From positions 1 through 64,000 of the forward strand of contig JAQBQE010000063.1 of assembly GCA_028287135.1 (NCBI GenBank): a stretch of DNA of 64,000 nt. The letters are read 5' to 3'. How positions within the stretch are numbered: position 1 is the stretch's first letter; each line of letters begins with the position of its first letter. Positions 58,307 through 64,000 of the stretch are shown here, one piece after another. Source of the DNA: Myxococcales bacterium. Its GTDB lineage: Bacteria; Myxococcota_A; Polyangia; Haliangiales; Haliangiaceae. The notes under the pieces are model-generated. The model did not search any database and was not told the origin of the DNA. It was given only the letters and a program-made list of their open reading frames with translations. The position numbers and the translations under genes were made by a program.

Positions 58307-61174
58307 GTGAACGACACCCCCAAGAAGAAGCTGCCGATCGCTGACGGCGGCAAGCCGGCATCGAAGGCGGACAAGACGCGCGCCGGCGGCTGGACCGCGT
58401 TTACCGACGGCGGCACGGCTCCGCGCTGGGTGATCGCGGCGCGGATCGTCCTCGTGCTCGCGCTCATGGCCACGATCCCGACGATCCTCGGCGTCGAGCA
58501 CGGCAATCGCCTGCTGTGGACCGTGTGCATCGCGGTGCTGCCGTTCTTCTGGATGACGTTTGGCTATCACCTGTGGCGACGGCTGTGTCCGCTCGCGGTG
58601 ATGGGCCAGATCGGTCGGCTCGTCGGGCGGCCCGGCACGCGCAAGATGGGCGACTGGATGGGCAAGAACTACGTGCTCGTCCAGCTCGGCCTGATGATCA
58701 TCGCGCTGACGCTGCGCCTGGTGGCGACCAACGGCAGCGATGTCTGGCTCGCCGGATTCCTCGGGGTTGTCGTGGTCGCAGCGATCGTCACGAGCTTCGT
58801 GTTCGGCGGCAAGACATGGTGCAACTTCATCTGCCCGGTCGGCCTCGTCGAGAAGATCTACACCGAGCCCGCCCGCGGCTCGTCCGCGCCGGAGCTGACC
58901 TCGCAGTGCGCGCCGTGCGTCGCGTGCAAGAAGCATTGCCCCGACATCGATCTCGAGCAGGGCTACTGGAAAGAGGCCACGGATCGGCCGCGCCGGATCG
59001 CGTACTTCGCGTGGCCCGGCGTCGTCGCCGCGTTCTACGTCTACTACTACCTCGTCGCCGGAGACTGGAGCTACTACTTCTCGGGCGCGTGGGCCTACGA
59101 GCGCGATCTGCCGGCGCAGATGATGGCGCCCGGATTCACGTTCGCGCCCGCGATCCCGCGGATCGTCGCCGCGCCGCTCACGCTCGTCGCCTTCGGGCTC
59201 GTCAGCTTCCTCGTGTTCTCGCTGATCGAGCGTGTGGTCGTTCGGGTGCGGACCCGGACGCTGACCCGCGAGACCCCGGCGGAAGCACGCGCGCAGATCA
59301 CCCAGCGGATCCGCCACGGGATGCTCGCGCTGTGCGGGCTCGTTGCGTTCAACGCGTTCTATCTGTTCGCGGGTCAACCGTCGCTCGCGAAGCTACCGGC
59401 ATGGGTCGTCACGGGTTGGGGCCTGATCGTCGTGTTCTCGTCGACCGCGATCTTCGTCCGCCGGATCACGCGCCGCGAGGACCAGCACGTTCACGAGAAG
59501 TTCGCGCAGAAGATCCTCAAGAAGTGGGAATGGGGGGACGCTCCGCCGTCCGACGACCTCAAGGACATCTACCTCCTCCACACCGAGCGCACCAAGCAGC
59601 GCGAGGCGCGCCTGCGTGCCTACAAGGAGACCGTGCGCGAGATGGTGGCCGATGGCCTGGTCACGCGGAACGAGATGCAGCTGCTCGACAGCCTGCGCGC
59701 GCAGCTCGGCATCTCCGACAAGGATCACCAGAAGATCATGGGCGAGCTGTCGAGCGAGGAGCGCCAGCTGTTCGACCCGGCGTACCAGGGCTCGGCCGAG
59801 ACCCGGCTGGTGCGCGAGCAGTACCGCAAGGATCTGTCGCGGCTCGTCGTCGAGGCCGCGCGCCTCGGTGTCGCGCCGACGCCGTCGAGCTTGCAGACGC
59901 TACGGACCGAGCGTGGCGTGGGCGCGGCCGAGGAGGCCAACGAGCTCGCGCTGCTGCTCGCGCCCGGCGGACCGATCGCTGCGCTCTACGACGCCGAGCT
60001 CGCGTCGATGGGACAGCTCGTCGCCGCCACCGAGGCGGCGAATCACGCGAACGCGGTACAGGCCGAGTCCGCCAGCCTGTCGCTGCTCCGTCACCTCGCG
60101 AAGCATCGCGCGCACGAGCATGCGATCCACGCGCTCGGCGTGCTCGCCGTGATGACCCAGCGGCCCGAGGTCGAGCAGGTCCGCGCCCAGGCTGCGACCC
60201 GTGGCCTCGTGCGCCTCGGCTCGCTCGATGCGCTCGACGGTGTGGATCCCGCGCTGCGCCGTCCGCTCGTCGAGATGCTGACGCGACTGCAACGTGGCGA
60301 CGAAGCACCGATCGCGCCAGGGCCGTTCCTCGCCATCGCCGCGGACTCTTCGCGACACCTGCGGGCGGTGTGCGCGATGCTGCTGTCGCGATTCGACGAT
60401 GAAGCCGCGCGCGCGCAGCTGCTGGTGATGATCGGCGATCCGGAACCGATCGTCCGCGAAGCCGCCGTCCGCGCGATGGGCGCGAAGAGCCGGCTGACCC
60501 GTGATCTCCTCGCGAAGGTCCTCGACGATCCAGATGCCCGCGTACGCCACGCTGCGGTGCGCGCGGTGTCGGGCACGACGTCGAACGAGCTGCCGGCGCT
60601 CGATCCATCGATGTTTGCGCAGACCAAGGCCGGCGTCGGCAAGCCGGGCGTCTACGCGACGCTGGATGCGAATGCGGCGATGGCGTCGTTGACCGTGATC
60701 GAGAAGATGATGCTGATCCGCCAGGTCCCGATCTTCGCGGAGCTCGACCCCGACGATCTCGAGGAGCTCGCCGACATCGTCGAGGAGCGCCGGATCGAGC
60801 CGGGCCGTGACGTGTTCCGAGAGGGCGATCCAGGCGACGCCGTGTACCTGATCGTGAAGGGCGAGGTCACGGTGTTCGTCGGCGGGATCGGCGATCGCCC
60901 GGAGCGCGTGCTGTCGCAGCTCGGCGCCGGAGCGTGCATCGGCGAGATGGCGGTGCTCGATGCCTCGCCGCGCTCCGCGACGGTCCGCGCCAACGAACGG
61001 ACCCGGATGCTCCGGGTGCCCGGCGAGGGCTTCAAGCGCGTGATGTCGGAGCGGCCGGAGATGTCCCAGGCGATCGTCGCCGAGCTGGTCAAGCGGATGC
61101 GCGGGATGATGGCGCAGGGTCCCCATCCTGCGATGTCGAACCCCGCGATCCCGGTGCAGTCACCCGAGGAATGA
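58307..61174 (+). CDS. Polyferredoxin-type membrane protein fused to HEAT repeats and a cNMP-binding domain
   Basis: This 955-residue protein starts at GTG, the codon before which the sequence is non-coding repeat. The membrane part (about 40-380) resembles NapH/NosR-type 4Fe-4S proteins, with RRLCPLAVMG (Cys94), TWCNFICPVG (Cys172, Cys176) and CAPCVACKKHCP (Cys201, 204, 207, 211). A cytoplasmic helical region follows. HEAT-like repeats (about 680-755; DPEPIVREAAVRAMGAK; DPDARVRHAAVRAV) precede a cyclic-nucleotide domain (about 805-935; GEMAVLDASPRSATVRA, including the phosphate-binding Arg). It may sense redox or cyclic nucleotides. Its N-terminal TM and Fe-S motif arrangement is firm; the function is unknown. 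Confidence 0.88.
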   Translation: MNDTPKKKLPIADGGKPASKADKTRAGGWTAFTDGGTAPRWVIAARIVLVLALMATIPTILGVEHGNRLLWTVCIAVLPFFWMTFGYHLWRRLCPLAVMGQIGRLVGRPGTRKMGDWMGKNYVLVQLGLMIIALTLRLVATNGSDVWLAGFLGVVVVAAIVTSFVFGGKTWCNFICPVGLVEKIYTEPARGSSAPELTSQCAPCVACKKHCPDIDLEQGYWKEATDRPRRIAYFAWPGVVAAFYVYYYLVAGDWSYYFSGAWAYERDLPAQMMAPGFTFAPAIPRIVAAPLTLVAFGLVSFLVFSLIERVVVRVRTRTLTRETPAEARAQITQRIRHGMLALCGLVAFNAFYLFAGQPSLAKLPAWVVTGWGLIVVFSSTAIFVRRITRREDQHVHEKFAQKILKKWEWGDAPPSDDLKDIYLLHTERTKQREARLRAYKETVREMVADGLVTRNEMQLLDSLRAQLGISDKDHQKIMGELSSEERQLFDPAYQGSAETRLVREQYRKDLSRLVVEAARLGVAPTPSSLQTLRTERGVGAAEEANELALLLAPGGPIAALYDAELASMGQLVAATEAANHANAVQAESASLSLLRHLAKHRAHEHAIHALGVLAVMTQRPEVEQVRAQAATRGLVRLGSLDALDGVDPALRRPLVEMLTRLQRGDEAPIAPGPFLAIAADSSRHLRAVCAMLLSRFDDEAARAQLLVMIGDPEPIVREAAVRAMGAKSRLTRDLLAKVLDDPDARVRHAAVRAVSGTTSNELPALDPSMFAQTKAGVGKPGVYATLDANAAMASLTVIEKMMLIRQVPIFAELDPDDLEELADIVEERRIEPGRDVFREGDPGDAVYLIVKGEVTVFVGGIGDRPERVLSQLGAGACIGEMAVLDASPRSATVRANERTRMLRVPGEGFKRVMSERPEMSQAIVAELVKRMRGMMAQGPHPAMSNPAIPVQSPEE

Positions 61175-61195
61175 GATCTGTTACGCTTCAGAGCC

Positions 61196-61477
61196 ATGAA
61201 GCGAGACACTGCTCAGACGATCTTCCGGACCGTGGTGTTTGCTGGCGCGATGCTCGGCTCCGGCTGCAGCAAGAAGCCCACGACGCCGTCGACGATCCCG
61301 ACGAACTCCAACCCGACGGAGACCGGCACGCAGCCGGACACCGCCACCCCAACGGGCACCGACACTGCGACACCTGATCCGTGCGCGAGCGCGGATCCGT
61401 GTGCCGGCGGCGAGCGTCCGCGTGGCACCGACGACGACGGTGGTGGCGGCACGGGCCGCGGCTTCGTCCTGTCCTGA
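61196..61477 (+). CDS. Lipoprotein with a GRGFVLS C-terminus, first of a pair
   Basis: This 93-residue protein has a signal with IFRTVVFAGAMLGSGC (lipobox Cys24). The middle is Pro/Thr-rich low complexity (PTTPSTIPTNSNPTETGTQP). A short segment with ASADPCAGGERPRG precedes the exact C-terminus GTGRGFVLS. The second gene of this pair shares both the signal core (RTVVFAGAML) and the C-terminus (TGRGFILS). The conserved end suggests a recognition or anchoring motif. It is 22 bases after the Fe-S/cNMP protein and probably on the same transcript. Confidence 0.72.
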   Translation: MKRDTAQTIFRTVVFAGAMLGSGCSKKPTTPSTIPTNSNPTETGTQPDTATPTGTDTATPDPCASADPCAGGERPRGTDDDGGGGTGRGFVLS

Positions 61478-61490
61478 GTCGAGCGCGAGC

Positions 61491-61530
61491 CGTGAACGTG
61501 GCCGACCGGCCGTGATCGTGGCCGTGCACC
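61491..61530 (+). repeat. 20-base tandem repeat between the two paralogous lipoproteins
   Basis: CGTGAACGTGGCCGACCGGC (61491-61510) and CGTGATCGTGGCCGTGCACC (61511-61530) match at 15 of 20 positions. The stretch 61478-61666 holds no gene. Confidence 0.4.
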
Positions 61531-61666
61531 TGAGCGTGACCGCCCCCAAAGACCGTCGTCGCTGAGGGTCCAGGGATCCAGCTCGATCCCACGGGCGATC
61601 CGGCGGCCGCCCTGGCATTTGGGGGACTCCGGTGTCATCGTCCCTGACTCACGGGGGGACGGAACC

Positions 61667-62059
61667 ATGACGAAGCGCGCAGGAGTCTCGAACACGATCT
61701 GGCGGACGGTGGTCTTTGCGGGCGCGATGCTCGCCACCCCGCTGGTCACGGCATGTGGTGGCTCTGACAAGAAGCCCGCCACGATGCCCGAGGCCCCTCC
61801 CGCCGCGGATCCGGCGGCGGACAAGGCGGCTGCGGACCAGGCGGCCGCGGATCAGGCTGCGGCGGATCAGGCCGCTGCCGACCAGAAGGCCGCTGCCGAC
61901 CAGAAGGCCGCGGACGACAAAGCGGCCGCCGACCTGCTGGCCGCCAAGGAAGCCGAGGAGAAGGCGCTCGCCGACGCAGCCGCTGCCGAGGCTGCGAAGC
62001 CCCGCCCGCGCGCGAACACGAAGAGCAAGTCGACCGGTCGCGGTTTCATCCTGTCGTGA
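61667..62059 (+). CDS. Lipoprotein with a GRGFILS C-terminus, second of a pair
   Basis: This 130-residue protein has a strong purine-rich ribosome-binding site (GGGGGA). The signal IWRTVVFAGAMLATPLVTAC (lipobox Cys30) is close to that of the first paralogue. The middle is Ala/Asp/Gln/Lys-rich, a long helix of AADQA repeats that is quite different from the Pro/Thr-rich middle of its paralogue. The end TGRGFILS matches. Its stop overlaps the GTG start of the diiron protein (GTGA), so the two are translationally coupled. Confidence 0.78.
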   Translation: MTKRAGVSNTIWRTVVFAGAMLATPLVTACGGSDKKPATMPEAPPAADPAADKAAADQAAADQAAADQAAADQKAAADQKAADDKAAADLLAAKEAEEKALADAAAAEAAKPRPRANTKSKSTGRGFILS

Positions 62060-62952
62060 GCACCGAACCAGCCATCGACGTTCTCGGCGACATCGAGCCG
62101 CAGGGTCGCGACGATCAGTACGAGCCGACCAGCCCGTGGTGGTTGTCGGGTACCCCGCTCGAGTCCGAGCATCATCGGCTGATGCGGCGGCGCACGGTCC
62201 ACATCCCGTGGACTGAGACGACCGCCGAGAAGCTGACCGACGCCGAACGTGCACGGCTCGCGGCGACCTGGATGCGGAGGTCGGAAGCCGAGTACCTCGC
62301 GGTCTCGACGTTCTCGGTCCTCGCGATCGATCTGGTCGCTGCACGCGCACCGGCCGACGTGCTTTCGCTGTGCCTGCGTGCCGGGATCGACGAGATCCGT
62401 CACGCAGAGATGTGCATCCGCATGGCGCAGATCTACTCGGGCAAACAGAACCTGCCGCCCCCGGGGATGAGCTCGCTGCCCGATGATCCGACGCGGCCGA
62501 AGCTGCACCAGGCGCTCGCGAACACGATGCTCGTGTCGTGCGTCTCGGAGACGTACGCGACCACCGTGCTGTCGGCGACGCGCGATCTCACGACCGACCC
62601 GACGGCACAGGCGGTGCTGACCTCGATCTACTCGGACGAGGTCATGCATGCGCGGCTCGGCTGGTCGTACATGCGCCACGCGATCGAGATCGGTGGCCAG
62701 GGCGTGATCGACGCTGCCGCGGCGATGTTGCCGCGCGCGCTGCGTGGCGTCGCCAACGTCGTCGAGGCGGAGCGCCCCGTCGGCGAGGTAACCACCGCCG
62801 TGCGCACGCATGGCCTGATGACACCCGCCGAGGAGCGCGTGATCTTCTCGACCTGTGTTCGCGAAGTCCTGGTCCCAGGGTTCGAAGCACTTGGCATTCC
62901 CGTCGGCAGCGCGCTCGACGATTACGGAGACACATGGGCGCACGCAGCCTGA
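62056..62952 (+). CDS. Ferritin-like diiron protein
   Basis: This 298-residue protein has a ferritin-like four-helix bundle with the diiron ligand pattern. Glu79 (RRSEAEY), then Glu113-x2-His116 (DEIRHAEM), Glu165 (CVSETYATTV) and Glu195-x2-His198 (SDEVMHARLG) match E...ExxH...E...ExxH. It is thus a non-haem diiron oxidase or oxygenase-like protein or a metal store. No signal peptide was seen, so it acts in the cytoplasm. It is coupled to the second GRGF lipoprotein and overlaps the next gene. Confidence 0.82.
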   Translation: MSTEPAIDVLGDIEPQGRDDQYEPTSPWWLSGTPLESEHHRLMRRRTVHIPWTETTAEKLTDAERARLAATWMRRSEAEYLAVSTFSVLAIDLVAARAPADVLSLCLRAGIDEIRHAEMCIRMAQIYSGKQNLPPPGMSSLPDDPTRPKLHQALANTMLVSCVSETYATTVLSATRDLTTDPTAQAVLTSIYSDEVMHARLGWSYMRHAIEIGGQGVIDAAAAMLPRALRGVANVVEAERPVGEVTTAVRTHGLMTPAEERVIFSTCVREVLVPGFEALGIPVGSALDDYGDTWAHAA

Positions 62953-63539
62953 GCTTGTTCGCACTCCCTGCCCTCGCGCTGCTCGCAGGCTGTCCCGCAC
63001 CGAAGCCGGCGGCGCAGCCCGCCATGGCAAAGACCATGGCCGAGCGCGTGGTCGCCGACTTCGAAGCGGCCGTGAAGACCAGCAAGGAGTCGTACGTCGC
63101 CTTGTTCGACTTCGCCGCCGTCGGCGAATTCGAGATCCTGCTGCATCGCTACGATCTCAACGGCCGGCTCGCGAACATCACCGAGGACGAGAAGGCGCAG
63201 TTCTCCGCGGAGGATGGCACCCCGTATCCCGCGGAGCGCGAGCGACGCAACGTCGGCAACTTCTACAAGATCCTCGGCCAGCGCACCGTCGGTACGGGCG
63301 GCTGTGTCGCGGGCGAGCCGCGAACGCAGTACGGCACGCTGCTCGGTCAGACCTACGAGGAGCTGCCCGACGGCACGCCGCCGGCCTACGAGACCCTGCG
63401 TACGCACGTCAATGGGTGGCTCGCGCGTGGCGGCGTGATCGGCATGCGCTGCCAGGGGGGCAAGGGCGGTCTCGCGCTGGTGTTCACCGCCAGTGATCAC
63501 GCACGCGGGTACGACCTGATCACGATCTACGACGACTGA
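62934..63539 (+). CDS. Lipoprotein of unknown function
   Basis: This 201-residue protein has lipobox PALALLAGC (Cys20). It starts 19 bases inside the diiron gene, with GGAG eight bases before the ATG. The mature part has a helix (MAERVVADFEAAVKTSKESY), then a beta-rich half (AVGEFEILLHRYDLNGRLAN; GLALVFTASDHARGYDLITI). Two cysteines are in GTGGCVAG and GMRCQGG. No family was recognised. The strong overlap implies joint expression with the diiron protein. Confidence 0.75.
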   Translation: MGARSLSLFALPALALLAGCPAPKPAAQPAMAKTMAERVVADFEAAVKTSKESYVALFDFAAVGEFEILLHRYDLNGRLANITEDEKAQFSAEDGTPYPAERERRNVGNFYKILGQRTVGTGGCVAGEPRTQYGTLLGQTYEELPDGTPPAYETLRTHVNGWLARGGVIGMRCQGGKGGLALVFTASDHARGYDLITIYDD

Positions 63540-63577
63540 GCGCGTGCATCGCAGCGCGCGTGCGATAGGTTCCCTCC

Positions 63578-63931
63578 ATGCTCAAAGCGGTCCTCCTCAC
63601 GACGGTCCTGTTCCTCGCGGCTTGCTCCGGCAAGAAGGACGAGGAGCATGTGCTGCAGCCCGAGCCGGCGCCGATCACCACCGGATCTGCGACGGCGACG
63701 CCCGGTTCCGCAGCGACCGGGTCGGCAACGGCCGAAGCACCGCTCACGGGCTCTGGTTCCGACGCTGTCGGATCTGCCGCAGCCGGTTCGGGATCTGCGA
63801 CAGGTTCCGGATCCGCGACAGGTTCCGGATCTGCGACGGGATCGGGATCTGCGACAGGTTCGGGTTCCGCCGCCTCGCAGGGTTCGGCAGCGGGCTCGGC
63901 GGCTGCGCCGGCGGCACCACCGACGAAGTAG
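63578..63931 (+). CDS. Small lipoprotein with Gly-Ser-Ala-Thr repeats
   Basis: This 117-residue protein has lipobox TVLFLAAC (Cys16). After a short charged segment (GKKDEEHVLQPEPAP) the chain is low complexity: GSATGSGSATGSGSATGSGS repeats and an Ala/Pro tail. The repeat is mirrored in an 18-base DNA tandem array. It is probably a flexible spacer or surface tether. The region after its stop, to the window end, shows no gene. Confidence 0.72.
   Translation: MLKAVLLTTVLFLAACSGKKDEEHVLQPEPAPITTGSATATPGSAATGSATAEAPLTGSGSDAVGSAAAGSGSATGSGSATGSGSATGSGSATGSGSAASQGSAAGSAAAPAAPPTK
63785..63874 (+). repeat. 18-base tandem repeat in the GSAT lipoprotein gene
   Basis: Five copies of an 18-base unit (consensus GGTTCCGGATCTGCGACA) encode the repeated GSGSAT. 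Copies differ at up to five positions, mostly at synonymous sites. Copy number may vary between strains by slippage. Confidence 0.8.
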
Positions 63932-64000
63932 CCAGCGACGAGCGTGTCGCGGTTCGACGCGTGGTCGCGTCGGAGATCCGCGCTCAGTCGATCGCGTTGC

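Overview
The window is high-GC bacterial chromosome that is densely packed on both strands. It looks like a Gram-negative, large-genome member of the Myxococcota, perhaps near Haliangium or Kofleria. That placement is inference. It rests on the GC-rich third codon positions, the many GTG starts in GTGA/ATGA overlaps, about fifteen predicted lipoproteins in 64 kb, an FHA-GGDEF protein, twin outer-membrane beta-barrel proteins, an AgmX/PglI-like C-terminal domain, glycine-rich surface lipoproteins and a HEAT/cyclic-nucleotide fusion. I saw no rRNA, tRNA, CRISPR array, phage or insertion sequence.

Layout. 0-3.7 kb: small membrane and secreted proteins of unknown function and a decayed membrane-protein gene. 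3.7-7.75 kb: chromosome condensation ATPase SMC (minus strand), with an unusual acidic insertion in its head. 8-11.4 kb: a beta-propeller lipoprotein and a membrane protein with Ig-like domains. 11.5-12.7 kb: membrane-anchored FtsY. 12.8-14.6 kb: two outer-membrane beta-barrel proteins followed by a strong terminator. 14.9-17.8 kb: secreted proteins and a PDZ protein. 18.0-26.3 kb: overlapping tamB-tamA genes for outer-membrane biogenesis. 26.4-29.7 kb: small proteins, a hotdog thioesterase, YgfZ and a degenerate aspartic-protease-like lipoprotein. 29.7-33.3 kb (minus strand): modC/modB without modA, a soluble histidine kinase and an FHA-GGDEF cyclase. 33.4-36 kb: a transpeptidase-domain protein and a TPR/beta-barrel protein. 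36-37.4 kb: citrate synthase. 37.4-41.6 kb: a CAP-domain lipoprotein, ApaG, an ECF sigma factor, a GST, an OmpA lipoprotein with an AgmX-like partner, and a thioredoxin-like 2Fe-2S protein. 41.7-46.2 kb: a MacB-type ABC exporter with two permeases and a membrane fusion protein. 46.3-47.9 kb: Ppx/GppA-HD. 47.9-53.4 kb: a glycine-rich lipoprotein, an M1-like peptidase lipoprotein, a Cys-rich lipoprotein and a long RGG-rich low-complexity protein. 54-56 kb: transketolase. 56-61.2 kb: a CxxCH lipoprotein, a non-coding inverted-repeat element, and a Fe-S membrane protein fused to HEAT repeats and a cyclic-nucleotide domain. 61.2-63.9 kb: two lipoproteins with the same C-terminal motif, a diiron ferritin-like protein and two further lipoproteins.

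How the genes fit together. The dominant theme is cell-envelope building and sensing: TamAB, FtsY, OMPs, lipoproteins, a MacB exporter and a transpeptidase. Around it are housekeeping genes (SMC, citrate synthase, transketolase, YgfZ, ApaG). The best candidates for something undescribed are three. The first is the 56-61.2 kb redox/cyclic-nucleotide pair. The second is the 61.2-63 kb unit, in which paralogous lipoproteins ending in GRGF(V/I)LS are coupled to a diiron protein. The third is the RGG/GPDGQPLP-repeat protein at 52-53.4 kb.
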